Assembly (NCBI RefSeq): GCF_042100115.1
Contig: NC_091279.1
Coordinates: forward strand, 1,240,001-1,304,000
From: Alternaria dauci
Lineage: Eukaryota; Ascomycota; Dothideomycetes; Pleosporales; Pleosporaceae
Direction: 5' to 3'
Length of the DNA: 64,000 bases
Positions 32,479 through 43,636 of the stretch are shown here, piece by piece (position 1 is the stretch's first letter; every line of letters starts with the position of its first letter). The position numbers and the translations under genes are program-made. The notes beneath the pieces were generated by a model. The model saw only the letters and a program-made list of their open reading frames with translations, was not told where the DNA came from and searched no databases.

Positions 32479-33326
32479 GGCTGCGCGTTTGCGGCGTAGT
32501 TGCGGGCTGGGCGTGTGAGGTTATGGAATGGGTTCGCAGGTCCCGTCGCACTGGGTAGAGTCTGTGATCTCCGCAATGCGACGAGTGTCCAGGTCTTGAC
32601 TGCACTCTCTTATGCTTGAATAGATTCAAAGACTCGTGCGACACCAGTCGCAATCTATGACGTAGTCTGAGACATGTCGCCAGGGCACGCCAAGCTTGTT
32701 AGTTGCCCTACCGGCGGGCAGCGGGTAGGCAAGACTGTTACTGGCGGAACATGCCCACCACAATCGACAGGTATTCGAAGTGTGAGCATGGAACGGACCT
32801 CCGGTGCAACCGAGCAGATGATTGAGAACTTATTGACCCGTTCAGGTCGTAGTTGGCGCAGCAACAGTGTGCATACAACATCTACATAGATTATAACAAT
32901 ACATATTCGCCGAATTTAACATCATTTCCAAGAATGTGAAACCGCTTCCCGTCCCCCTCTGGTCTTGCCTCACGCATATTAGTTTCCCTGCTCTGTGCCG
33001 GAGAAACGAAGCACTTGTTCGGATTCGGTGGCCCAGCGCAGGTTGTAGATAGTCACCTTTGTATCGGCCATTGTCAGGACACAACTTGGCACGGTGACAT
33101 GTTGCTCGCTGGCTGCGGGATACTGCTTGGCTCTGAAACTGTCCGCGAGTTACCGACCAGCTCGTGACGATGCGCTTCCAACATGGTAGAATCCGACGTT
33201 CCCGAAGGTCAAGACATAGCGACGGGATCAGGTACGGCAGCGGACCCTGCAGATGGCAAAGGGTACCGCGGAACCTGAGACAAGCCATGTGCTCGGGGTC
33301 CGCAGCCTGTTGTATACATGGTCGCA
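32479..33326. other. Intergenic region, 848 bp
   Basis: Only short overlapping open frames. The 161-codon minus-strand frame at 32842-33327 has no recognisable features. It could in principle be part of the neighbouring unrecognised gene, but no splice connection is evident. Confidence 0.5.
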
Positions 33327-34001
33327 TTACTCCATCCTGCCCTCTTGCACGTACACGTTGTGAGGTCCGGCACCGCAGTGCAATGCGCCGCTCGCCAGCT
33401 GTGTAAACTTTGCTTCAGCAACGTCGCCCATGCAATGTTCGACAAAGTACCGCGCCGCCAGCTCGTTCGCTGCCAGCATGGTTGGACAAGTCCCTACCAC
33501 CTTTGTGTCCTCGCCCATGTCGCGGTTTTTGCTGCTCGCCACAACATGAAATGCCGTTCTGCCGTCGTGCGCCCGTGGGATCAGTTTCTGTGCATACAGG
33601 GCATCACGCAGGGCGAGGGGGTATGTGTTGATGTCCCCTGGGACGATGGCGGGTTCGGCGCGGCGATGGACCAGCTGCTGGGGTGCGGCGGCTTGGAGCG
33701 GAGGCTGCGAAGCTTGTGGATAGGGATGAGGTTGCGTGTATGCGTGAGGAGTTGCGGGCGCTGGGCCGCTGACCACAGGGGCAGGAGCCAAGCGAGGCTG
33801 TTGCTGCTGATGCCGAAGCAGGAAATCGCGATGCTCGTCGAGTTGTTTCCTCAGTGCGTCGCTCGTCGTCTGGAAGATGCGCTCCTGGACGCCTGGACCG
33901 AGGTTGCGAGAATAGTGTTGCAGGTCGGCGCTGCAGTCGAGCTGCAAAAGGCTGTGCTGGCGATCGAAGCCGTGTGAACGTGCTGGAGCGGTGGCCGTCA
34001 T
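33327..34001 (-). CDS. Unrecognised fungal protein
   Basis: A 224-residue single-exon reading. The first ~65 residues look helical and structured (LLQLDCSADLQHYSRNLG, QERIFQTTSDALRKQLDEH). A Gln/Pro/Ala-rich low-complexity linker to ~residue 115 follows. A second globular-looking part contains DALYAQKLIPRAHDGRTAFHVV and CPTMLAANELAARYFVEHC, ending NVYVQEGRME. The ordered-linker-ordered layout and plausible codon use argue for a real gene, but I recognise no family. The end is abrupt and could be truncated, or a donor near the 3' end could lead to a further exon. No signal peptide or membrane segment. It lies tail-to-tail with nothing and is co-oriented with the next gene to its right. Confidence 0.6.
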   Translation of the reverse strand: MTATAPARSHGFDRQHSLLQLDCSADLQHYSRNLGPGVQERIFQTTSDALRKQLDEHRDFLLRHQQQQPRLAPAPVVSGPAPATPHAYTQPHPYPQASQPPLQAAAPQQLVHRRAEPAIVPGDINTYPLALRDALYAQKLIPRAHDGRTAFHVVASSKNRDMGEDTKVVGTCPTMLAANELAARYFVEHCMGDVAEAKFTQLASGALHCGAGPHNVYVQEGRME

Positions 34002-34620
34002 TTTCAGGGTTGCTGTTTGCGCGACTTGACGCGGCTATTTTAGATGGAGATGAAAATCTGATATGATGTGAATGACGCGGATACTCGCAAATCCTGGAAT
34101 CCTAGAAGGCCCGGAGCCATTCCCTCCCGTTTTCGCGTCTCCACGTGATCTGGCGTGGCAGTATCACCACGCGAACACCTGAGGCAAGTGTCATTGCTTT
34201 TGAGCCATTGTAGAGAAACTTATTTTTGCTATCCTTCGTTGGTGCACATCTGTGCTACAGTAAACCGGGGGCTTCTTCACCGGTTCCACAACTTGTACAT
34301 GGGCCGTTACATGATGTCGCGAGATCGGTGGGCGTGAACATAGATAGAAAAGACGATCCTACCAGGATGCTCTTTAGTATGACCTCGCGAAACCTCCACC
34401 GACGCCCGACACCAAACGCCTTGACAACAAAAAGGAAATATTAAGCCTCCCCGGAGATGACATTGTACAAGCAACCCCCGGATATCCATGTGAACGTTGG
34501 CCTGTAGCCTTCAGGACATCATATGCGTGGCTCGTAACTGTTATCAAAAGCAGCTTGGACTCCGGTGTTGTGACAGGTGCCTTCATGCCATAAATGGGTA
34601 GCCGACGCTTGTTGCACACT
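34002..34620. other. Intergenic region, 619 bp
   Basis: Promoter of the gene ending at 33327 and 3' flank of the gene ending at 34621. No coding support. Confidence 0.55.
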
Positions 34621-35542
34621 TCACAGCCCATTGCCAAATGCCTGATGGGCTTCGTGCTGGAGAGCCGCATAGTACTCGCAGAGGTCGGGAAAGGCTACAA
34701 TGGCCTGCTGAACCGGGAGAGGAATGTCGCAGACGATCTTGCGCCAATCGTTGTGACGTTCGCGCACGGCGTGGATAAGCTCCTTCATGCAATTCAATGA
34801 CATGATACACATCTTACGAGCCCACTCCATGTCGAGCGAGCCGTTGGGATGCTCTAGATCCTGCGTAGCGGGGTTGATCAAGATTGACCAGGCAAAGTTG
34901 TCACCTGGAGGAGATGATGCTATGAGCGGTGTGGCAGGCACTCCTCCATGGGCCACGCCCATCTTGAAGTACTGGGCCCATACATGGTCGAAGTGCTTTG
35001 CGAAAGGACTCGGTGGGACCCTGTCTGGAGAGTCACCTGAGACATACTGACCCTGACGGAAAGCCATCTCTTGTACCGCAAGATACTCAGGGATGTCGGT
35101 CATACGACGAGCTCGCTGAGGAGTTGTTGGCTGTGTTGATGTTAGGACTCGTTTCTTCACAGGCCTCGGGGATTAAGCCAGGCTCACAAGCTGCTGCTTG
35201 GCCTGTAACATCTGATTGTTGACTTGTCCTCGAGATGCAGTCATGGAATGGTCTGCGGCATTATTGGACCCCAGCTGTGACAGTGATCCTCCAGAAGTAG
35301 AGAATGAATCAGTAGAGGCGCTTCCATGGGAGGTGCCCTCTACCACACTCGGCAAAACACTGAGCTGATCACGAGTGTGAAAGCGCACATTTCGGCCACT
35401 CCGAAGGGGACTGCCGTAGTTGCTTGCCATGCCACCTTCGATGACTCTGCCCTTGCTGGGCGTGTGCCTCTCGAGGACTGTCAACAACAAGATACAAAAG
35501 CAAACGCAAGAGCAGACGACTGACCTGAGGCGATGAAGACAT
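34621..35542 (-). CDS. Unrecognised fungal protein, spliced
   Basis: The well-supported part is two exons, 35188-35430 or longer, and 34621-35130. They join in phase 0 over a 57-bp intron with a clear CTAAC branch site, giving at least 250 residues from the ATG at 35430 (MASNYGSPLRSGRNVRFHTR). The open frame continues upstream as LERHTPSKGRVIEGG, which looks coding. I therefore extend to a probable first exon at 35525-35542 (MSSSPQ), although the phase of that junction does not resolve cleanly. The N-terminal third is Ser/Thr/Gln-rich. The C-terminal 165 residues appear globular and helical (TDIPEYLAVQEMAFRQGQY, FAKHFDHVWAQYFKMGVA, EWARKMCIMSLNCMKELIHA, FPDLCEYYAALQHEAH). No known domain, signal or membrane segment is recognised. 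The true start is uncertain. Confidence 0.7.
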
Positions 35543-36795
35543 CTTTTGTACAACCCTGGCAACAATAACGCGTTGGTGGCGAGTACGGATGTGTGTGCGA
35601 CGCGACCGTGTGAGTGTAGCGCAGTGATGGAGAGAAGAGGGAGGACGCAGTGGTTTGGCGACAAAAGCTCCCGCCAAGCTAATGGCTGGAACGAACAGGT
35701 GTCTTGAAGGGGTCGTCTTCGCTTTCAACTGCTGTGAGGTGAGGGGGGAACTTAAAATGGCACTAAGACACGCGATCCTAGTCGTACCTGCTGTTCTAGT
35801 GGTACGCGTGGTGAAGGTGAGTCGACGTCCAAAGGAGGAAAGAGCGAGAGCAAGGCGCACAGCAAACGTGCTGGACAAACAAACCAAAAACCAGAGTGAC
35901 ATGATACCGTGTCATCAGAAAGGCATCGAAACTGTGTGGATTTATAATACTGGGAAAAAGACGGAATGAGGTTGAAGAGCGATCTATGAACATGGGCAGT
36001 AATATGAATATGAGTGGCAAAAACAGAGATAGTGAAGGGTCAGTTCATGTATACAGATTTAACTCAATAGAATCCCGACTGAGCGAACAGGCCACGAGTG
36101 AGATGTGCAACGGGACAAGAGCTGTAACATGAATTGCGAACATGTGCATGGAAGATAGAAAAGAGAATTTGCAAGACCTGAGTAATAAGAGAGAGTATTC
36201 AAAATGGCCTGCTAAAAGCGCAAGGGTTTAAGTACTGAGTGTTGCTGTGCGGACATGGAATCTTCAGGTAAATTCTGCCTTTGTAAAGTCGGTGGTACGG
36301 AAACGGAGATGTTCAACCACGGTCATGACAAGAACAACATCAAGCCACGACAACAATACCACTATTTCTCCTGTGGTCAGCGACTTCGGTTTATTTAACC
36401 CGCGAAAATGGTCACACGAGCTCAAAGATTTTGCATAAAGCCGACAACGCCCCCAAGAAGCCGACTCGGTTGCGCCGGTCGCTACGAGGCCGATGGTATG
36501 CACAGGAAGAGTCCAGAACGACATGTCGACACAGGGATTGTTGCGCGAATGGTCGTTATGTTGTTAGACATCCAGCGAGATATTGGCAGCAAGTGTTGAC
36601 GTTTTCGACGATGATGTAGTGGCGGCGAAAGGCCGAAGAAGCCGGGATCGTCCGATGAACGGGCGCAGCCAATCAGCGAATGGCAGTTGTCATAACCGAG
36701 GAAGCTTGAGTGGCGCCCTGGCGCTACAAGTTCGATGATAGCAACACTTTGACCTTTAAGCCTCAGCCCGCACTCTCCACTCCACCCTAGACACA
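35543..36795. other. Divergent intergenic region upstream of SDH2
   Basis: 1.25 kb between a minus-strand gene and SDH2. It holds the SDH2 promoter with a CCAAT box. The open frames seen are short and unsupported. Confidence 0.6.
36669..36673 (+). promoter_or_regulatory. CCAAT box upstream of SDH2
   Basis: CCAATCA lies 127 bp before the SDH2 ATG, the usual distance for the heteromeric CCAAT-binding (HAP) complex that controls respiratory and iron-dependent genes in fungi. Function is inferred. Confidence 0.45.
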
Positions 36796-37878
36796 ATGGC
36801 CTCCATACGCGCCTTCACTCGCCTGGCTACCCAGCGAACTGGTACGTATAGCGCCCAGTATCACGGCATCAATTGAGCACTGCTAACGCTCCACGGCAGC
36901 CGTACGCCCGGCAGTTTTCTCTCGTGGCTTTGCCTCCGTGAACGACGTGCATGCCCGGGAGCCAATCTCCAAGGTCGCCGAAAAGATCGCACCGGACGCT
37001 TCGCGCTCGCCCATCCCAGAGAGCAAGACATCGACGGTCCCGGAGCCCGAGCCCAGCAAAGATGCAAAGACCAAGACCTTCCACATCTACCGATGGAACC
37101 CAGATGAGCCCACATCCAAGCCCAAGATGCAGTCGTACACACTCGACCTGAACAAGACCGGACCCATGATGCTGGATGCGCTCATCAGGATCAAGAACGA
37201 GGTGGACCCGACTCTGACGTTCAGGCGGAGTTGTCGCGAGGGCATTTGCGGAAGTTGTGCCATGAACATTGACGGAGTCAACACACTGGCATGCCTTTGT
37301 ATGTGGAATTGCACCGCATGTGCGACTTGGACGCTAACAGGGTACCACAGGCCGCATTCCCACTGATACTACCAAGGAATCTCGCATCTACCCGCTCCCC
37401 CACATGTACGTCGTCAAGGACCTCGTACCGGACATGACGCTCTTCTACAAGCAATACCGATCGGTCAAGCCATACCTGCAGCGCTCCACTGCCGCACCAG
37501 ACGTACGTGCATACCATGAAACCAGTTCAACCATGTTCGCTAACAGTGTCCCAGGGTCGTGAGTTCCGCCAGTCCAAGGAAGACCGCAAGAAGCTCGACG
37601 GACTCTATGAATGCATTCTCTGCGCTTGCTGCTCGACATCATGCCCATCGTACTGGTGGAACCAGGAGGAGTACCTTGGCCCCGCTGTTCTTCTCCAATC
37701 CTACCGATGGATCGCCGACTCACGAGATGAGAAGAAGGCTGAGCGCCAGGATGCTCTCAACAACAGCATGAGCTTGTACCGATGCCACACCATTCTCAAC
37801 TGCTCAAGGACGTGTCCCAAGGGACTAAATCCTGCGCTAGCCATTGCGGAGATTAAGAAGAGCATGGCCTTCACTTAG
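36796..37878 (+). CDS. SDH2: Succinate dehydrogenase iron-sulfur subunit (complex II)
   Basis: Carries electrons from the flavoprotein to ubiquinone in the mitochondrial inner membrane. Exons are 36796-36841, 36900-37298, 37351-37502 and 37555-37878, giving 306 residues. The first ~35 residues ([15 protein letters not shown] and on) are a mitochondrial presequence, split by intron 1. The N-terminal ferredoxin domain binds the 2Fe-2S cluster ([21 protein letters not shown]). The C-terminal domain binds the 4Fe-4S and 3Fe-4S clusters ([17 protein letters not shown] and [17 protein letters not shown]). Quinone-site residues targeted by SDHI fungicides carry the usual sensitive forms, Pro230 in SCPSYWW and His277 in YRCHTILNC. 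Length and motifs are normal. The 3' end converges on the DUF4419 gene with a 191-bp gap. Confidence 0.97.
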
Positions 37879-38069
37879 AGTAGTCTGACCACCGTGGCAG
37901 GAGGAGAGTCGCTGCATTATGTTCACTGTATGTATCTGCGATTTTGCGCGGAAGTTGATCTTCTTTGAGCCCAATTTGTACTTTTTTTGAGATGTAGATG
38001 CAAACAAATCTAAGCAATTATGTCATTTTCCCCCTGTCCCAACTGCGTGCTGTTGGCGATTGGAGCCAT

Positions 38070-39236
38070 TCAAGAAAACGGATCCCTATCGCTTGACCCC
38101 TTGATCTCATACATCATCCACCCGCTAAGTGACTGGAGCGAATCCAGCTTCTTCTCTGTTCCAGCCTGGGAGTCGTCTTTGCTTGTGACCTTGATACCCA
38201 GTGATCCGGCAATCATCTTCGTCTTGTACTCTTTGCCGTTGTCGTCTACCAAGACTGGTACGGAAGCAAAGCCACTCGGGATATCACTGGTATCAACTTG
38301 ATGGTAAGATACGCCATCCAGCTCCAGCTCATCTTGATTGCTGGCCCTGTAACTCCGACTGTTCGATCCTTTCTGCTGGTCATACATACACTGTCCTTTG
38401 TCGTTCCAGAAGCAGAACGCCGTCAACCAGCCTCCCAGGTACGACGGCCCGCTACCTCCCCCAAGACGATGCGCAATCTTGGACCAGAAGTCTTGCGAGA
38501 CAGCAGATTGCTCTGGATCAAAAGACGCAACAAAGTTGCGCAGAACAGGGCGGAGGAGGTCGGCGAATTGACTTGCTTCAGGGCCCAATTCTGGCAGTTT
38601 TTCGAGTCTGCCAAGCATGTCCTCGTAGTCTGCGCGTTCACCTAGTAGAGTGACGGTGGGAATTCCGCACATGAGGCAGCATTTGTACTTGAAATACGCC
38701 TTCATGCTGCCCATCATGAGCACGGCAGCCGTCGTGCGATCGCTGACCGTAGTGGTGCTGAAGGCTGGCATGATCCAGTCTCGCAGATCAGGGTCCTTGA
38801 CGTTTTCTTGAATCAACGCCGTCATGCGTCGTGCGAGGACGCCAAAATCTACGCTATGGATATCGCCAACCGCGGTGACTTTGAGGTCCTTTTGCCCTTG
38901 GTGCGAGACAAAGTGGTCGCGCAGTGCTTCGGCATTGGCGTTGATGTAGACATTCAATTGTGATAGTATAGCGAACCAGACATCTTCAGGTCGGATAATA
39001 AGGTGATGGTGTCTGTTGTAGGCTGTGAATGCTGCGTGGACGAACCCGTTGTTCGACTCCGCGATGTGAGAGTTGTCAAACTCGTCCTTGGAGATGGAGC
39101 TTTGGATGATCCATTTGCAGTTTCGGAAATCTGAGGCACTGGTGCCCTTGAGCAGCGCGTCATCAGAGGCAGCTTTGGGGCGTCCATCGTAGTAGCCCTC
39201 GGACTTGTGGTCCGCAACTGTGAGCGTGACGGGCAT
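38070..39236 (-). CDS. DUF4419 domain protein
   Basis: A 388-residue single-exon protein. It is recognisable as DUF4419 by NGFVHAAFTAYNRHHHLIIRPEDVWFAI (quoted in part), QLNVYINANAEALRDHFVSH and the later SMKAYFKYKCCLMCGIPTV. Further landmarks are WSKIAHRLGGGSGPSYLGGW and LTAFCFWNDKGQC. The domain fills almost the whole protein, as in other ascomycete members. No signal peptide or membrane segment is present. The family is found in fungi and some bacteria, and its biochemical role is unknown to me. The start is the ATG at 39236, directly before MPVTLTVADHKSEG; the length matches what I know of the family. Confidence 0.85.
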   Translation of the reverse strand: MPVTLTVADHKSEGYYDGRPKAASDDALLKGTSASDFRNCKWIIQSSISKDEFDNSHIAESNNGFVHAAFTAYNRHHHLIIRPEDVWFAILSQLNVYINANAEALRDHFVSHQGQKDLKVTAVGDIHSVDFGVLARRMTALIQENVKDPDLRDWIMPAFSTTTVSDRTTAAVLMMGSMKAYFKYKCCLMCGIPTVTLLGERADYEDMLGRLEKLPELGPEASQFADLLRPVLRNFVASFDPEQSAVSQDFWSKIAHRLGGGSGPSYLGGWLTAFCFWNDKGQCMYDQQKGSNSRSYRASNQDELELDGVSYHQVDTSDIPSGFASVPVLVDDNGKEYKTKMIAGSLGIKVTSKDDSQAGTEKKLDSLQSLSGWMMYEIKGSSDRDPFS

Positions 39237-40365
39237 GTTTGTTGAAATGTGTTGAAAGATGAGTTGTAGCAGAATAGGGCACGTCTGAATCGTTTCAAGA
39301 TGAGTTTGTGATTCTCTACGAAGACGACTGACTACTATATATGTTTGTCCCGTGGTTTCCAGGCTGCTGTGCCCAAGGCTGTTGCCTATGGCTAGAGCAG
39401 CCTACCTACGGTTGTGGTTTGGTGCCTTCCCATGGACAGAGAGCGCCACGGGTTGCGGGGTAATCGCGTCTCCGCTCTCCAACACGCAAACTCGCAGTGA
39501 CAAAGGCCTACTATGTGCACCAGATGTGACATGACAATAGCCTCGCTCGAGAACCACATGCCCTGTCAGGCACTGGGCTACTGGTTCCTCGAGCCAGAGC
39601 GTCGCATTGTGATGTGACGGGATTTAGTCTCAAGATGTCATCGAACCCAGCAGAAGGGCTAAGCACGCCTCCCTCTCTGGGATCGCTACCGACGTTGCGA
39701 CATGGCGTCACTCCAACATCTGTTGAACTGACGCCTAGCCATCACCTCATTGGGTCATCTGGGTCTCGGAAGAAGGAATGTTGCAATGTCTCGCAGGGAA
39801 GCAATGAGGGCCGGTTTGTGCTAGCCTGTTTTGCTATAGAACATGCAGCAAGTCTGAACTTGCGTTTGCAGGCGATTTAGCGAGCCGGGCTAGAAAGGAA
39901 CGACGGCGGTAGGAGCGCATTTGTTTGTGGCTGTCCCAGATGGCAGCAGCGGCGACGTGCATAGATGGAAGCAAGTCAACTTTCTAGGGCGACGAACAGA
40001 CCGAGGTTGAGTTGATCAATGTCAGAGTAGTCAGTCAGCGTGCTGCCATGATTGCGCACCTCTCACAAGCCGTCGTCTACGCGTCCGCAAACTCATCTCG
40101 ACATCAGGTATTCGACGCGACAAGTGCTCATTAGGTATTTGACTTGTTCATTATTACCACGAAGCCTAGGAATAGAGGCGTTCGCACTACAGTGCAGTCC
40201 CACCAAGGGAAGCCCGTGTTATCTCATACGCAAATATCCAAACACATTATACACAAGCCCGTGCCCGTCCAACATACAGCTTTATGACTTCGTATTGGGG
40301 TCATGTCTTGTCCTCCTTCATATCGTACTGCTCGGCTGCGCTCCAACTCGAATCAAGGGGGTATC
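39237..40365. other. Intergenic region, 1.1 kb
   Basis: Promoter of the DUF4419 gene and 3' flank of the small membrane protein gene. Short open frames only. Confidence 0.55.
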
Positions 40366-40613
40366 TTATGCGATGCCTTTGGCGGCTTGCCTCTGTGATG
40401 GATGTTAGAGATGTGTAGAGGGAGGTGGCTGGTGAAGCTGCGACGTACCTTCTTGTTGATGAACATGGCAATGACCAGGATGGCGACGAGGAAAACAATG
40501 ACGAAGACGACGATGACACCGGGCTCACGCTGAGCCCAGTTCTTCTCACGCTTGGCGAGCTGGTGGAGAGCGTACTCGGCGCGAGCAGCGAGGGGCATAG
40601 AGATGGCGGCCAT
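40366..40613 (-). CDS. 63-residue single-pass membrane protein
   Basis: Two exons, 40449-40613 and 40366-40392, phase 0, with a 56-bp intron and a last exon of only nine codons including the stop. Residues 1-30 are amphipathic and basic/acidic (LAARAEYALHQLAKREKNWAQRE). Residues 31-52 are one strongly hydrophobic helix (PGVIVVFVIVFLVAILVIAM), followed by a short basic tail, INKKRQAAKGIA. I recall similar ~60-residue proteins in other ascomycetes but no function. If the alternative acceptor 2 bp downstream were used, the tail would be longer and less plausible. A tail-anchored or small organelle membrane protein is likely. Such genes are often missed by automatic annotation. Confidence 0.75.
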
Positions 40614-42273
40614 TGTGTTTGTGGGGTTCTGGGGTGAAGATGTTAGACAGGGTGTTGGGTTGAATATGTAGCTGAAAAGACTAGTGGAGCTGGAGAAGCA
40701 CAGGCCAGAGGCATTGGTCGAATGCGATTCAGTCCAAGAGAGCTATCGAGCAAAAAGATCTTCGGCCAAGGGCTTGTCGCAAGACTCGTCCCCATGGCGC
40801 AGATGCGACAACGCGGCGCGCAAGACATGCGCACAGCTCCAGAAGAAGGCGGCATTGAGCTTACATTTACGAATTGAATCGGACCTCTGTTGAATTGTCG
40901 GGCTGGTGGAAGCTTTGGTTGGCAGCTGTTGATGGTAACGGAAGCTGGTCAGCGCGATCAGGTCAAACCCACAGAACGGACTCGGCGATGTTAATTGAAT
41001 GGCGCAGGTCGACAGCGATGCAGCATCAAAGAGTGAAATCAAAAGCCTTAATAACAAGAGGCTGATAGTCCGCTTTTAAATGCGCCGGGTCGCCGAAAAT
41101 TTCTGCAGTTGATGAGGCATTTTGTTTGGCCCCGGGTCCTAGCGGGTTGGCCGGGAGCCTCCAAGCTTGCAAGGGTAGGTGCGCACGCTTCGGCCGGGGA
41201 GGGGAGCGGTCATGGAGTTGGTGAACTTACCTGTTGAATTGCGAATGCGCGTTGTGATGGGGCAATGGATGGTGGGCTTTTGGGGGTTGTGCTGGAGGGA
41301 GGTTCGGGGCGAGGAGCAGCGTGAAGAGGAGATGAATGGCTGGGAGGTAGCAACGCGAGGGTTGAGGGAGCTAGGAAGGAGCTACTCAATGCAGCCAATG
41401 GCGCGGCATGCCATCATCTTGTCGTAGATGAGCCGACCGACGATCGCCAGCCTCATATCTGGCAGAGTTCGGGTGTTTGCACGTGTTGAGCTTGCTAGTT
41501 TGCACGTCGTCTGCCCGGCTGCAACGCAGAGAAAGCCTCTGCACGTCTTCACCGGTCCTTCTCACGGTGCTCTTCACGCCAGCGACTCCCCATGGACTCT
41601 CCTCTCGCGCGCCTCCACAGTTGCGTCTGGTTGCTGCAAGCCGCCGCTGACGCTACTCGTCGGCTCCACTCGACCTCGACCCCTGCCACGTATTAACCGT
41701 TCTTGTGCCGCAGAAGCAGCAGCGATGTCATCGCCCGTTGCTTATCTGCGGTGACTGATTGAGCACGCAGCGAGCCCATGCTGTGACAGAGCGCCTTGGC
41801 TGTTTGACACCAGTCGCACCGTGGGCTGGCAAGCAAAAGCATGCCTAGCGCACCAGAGACAAAAACAACGCATGGCAATAATGCCTCATTTCCAGACGCT
41901 CCCTCTGCCGTCAACAGGGCGACGCGCTACGCTGATAGCGCGTGCGCACAACGGAGACGCGTGGGGTGGCCTGGGTGCGAGCTGCCGGGATCACCACCAA
42001 GCTTCTGTTGTGCCTGTGCCCCCGCATCTTGGCGAAGCATGGCACACGACGCGCTTTCAAACGCTGACGAGCATCACCGTGTCACGCACATAGCATCAGC
42101 CGCAGCAAGTGTCGCGAGCGAGAGAGGGGCTGCCATCTACGGTCTGTGTTTCCGTGTCCGCTATACTGACGTCGCCCGTACAGCCAATATTGTCGCTATC
42201 AAGCATGGTCGCATGGTGTCGCACATGACTCGGTTGCCATGCGACCGACGTCGCCTGGGCATAAGCTACTTAT
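40614..42273. other. Intergenic region, 1.7 kb
   Basis: Upstream region of the 63-residue protein gene and 3' flank of ATG5. Several short GC-rich open frames overlap on both strands; none is supported. Confidence 0.55.
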
Positions 42274-43339
42274 TCATGCCATCATAACAACAGCTATGTG
42301 CAGCCAGCCATCAAGATATGCCGTCGCCCGAACCAGCTCCTCCACGCTCGCGCTCAGCGGCAAGACGGCGCCGTGCAGCACTGCCTGTGCCAGTAGCGGA
42401 CTGCGTCTGCTCGGAAATAGTGTCGGCAATATCTGGTTCAAGGCTGTCCCGATGGTCTGTGGTTGCCCTGTGTGTTGTCAGCTGCGTCCAGTCCTACACC
42501 GCATTTGCACCTACTAGACGACAGATTCGGCGCAACCAGCCTCTGCACAATCCGCAAACTCCCTGGCGCTGTTTCTTCTTGCACCCCTTCCGACGGCGCA
42601 TGCGGGAGATACAGCCTGACCGGCAGATGTCTCAGGTTGACTCCTTGCGGATTCAGCAACTTTTGGTTGATGGGATTGTAGAGCGCAAAGTCGTGCTTCT
42701 TCACCCCGTTCCAGAGCTGCGTGCTGTCCTCTTTGCTCAAGAACATGACTGTCTTTCCCGTTCCTGTTCGGAGGTAATCCGCCTCCTTCACGCTATGGAT
42801 GAACAAATCATGCATGTGCTTGTCGTCGTTGTCGAGTTGAACCAGCTGTTCGGAAGGAAAGTCGGAGAAATGTAGCGTGAGACGCCATGGTAAATGTTGA
42901 CGCTCTTCCTCTGTGTTCTCAATCTTGTGAGATTGCACAGCTTCTGTATCTGCGTCTGGGGGATACGCTGGCTCAGCGCCCGAGTAGAGGTCGTAGAGGA
43001 GACCCAAGGGGTAGTGCCATTTCAGCGGCACGTCTTCGTAGGATAGCCATGCGTCTTTGGGTAAGATGTCTGGGTAGATGAGGCTGCGTGAAAAGAAGGC
43101 ATGTAGTTTGTGTATGAGTAACCCAAGGTAGGATATCCGTGGGAATTGTATCTATCTCCAGTCAGCTCGTACTTGGTCAAGCTGTGCCACCATCATGTGA
43201 GTATCGAGGTTGCGCGTACTAAGTAGGGATCCGACTCGTCGTATGTCCTACAGTCGCCCTTGTGCAGCCGTATCTCGAGCGGAATACTCCCATTCCAAGT
43301 GCTCTGCCGCAGTCTACTCGTGACGTCTTTTGAGGCCAT
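42274..43339 (-). CDS. ATG5: Autophagy protein Atg5
   Basis: Acceptor of the ubiquitin-like Atg12 and part of the Atg12-Atg5-Atg16 complex that lipidates Atg8 on forming autophagosomes. Exons are 43220-43339, 42515-43151 and 42274-42467, giving 316 residues. Landmarks in order: the N-terminal TWNGSIPLEIRL, then SYLGLLIHKLHAFFS, LKWHYPLGLLYDLYSG, and PWRLTLHFSDFPSEQL. The conjugation-site region is FIHSVKEADYLRTG; by position its Lys (about residue 162) corresponds to the lysine that receives Atg12. Next is QLWNGVKKHDFALYNPINQKLL. The closing QTIGTALNQILPTLFPSRRSP and VEELVRATAYLDGWLHIAVV lie on the third exon. The gene is complete and normal in length. It is divergent from the next gene across 297 bp. 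Confidence 0.95.
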
Positions 43340-43636
43340 GGAAGCGAAGCATCCAAGACGCAGGTCGCCAGCCGCCGTTCTGGTAGCCTAGGCGCAGCTG
43401 GTCGATAGTGGGGTAGTTGGGCAAGGCAAGGCGCGATGGCGGGGTATGCAGGGGAGCTTGGGCCTGGCGTGCAGGAACCACAGACCCTTTGCTCGTGCCG
43501 TCCCTACGACAACCGCCGACTCTTCAAACTACTCTACTCTAAGAACATGTGCGCCGGTCGTGCCTCCTCCATCCACAACGCACGTATCTCGTGATGCCGT
43601 ATGATGGGCCATTTACTTACGCACAACAGCTGGACC

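Noticed and set aside
37341..37350. Alternative SDH2 acceptor 10 bp upstream of the chosen one
   Set aside because: Using the AG at 37340 breaks the reading frame of the conserved CRIPTDT segment.
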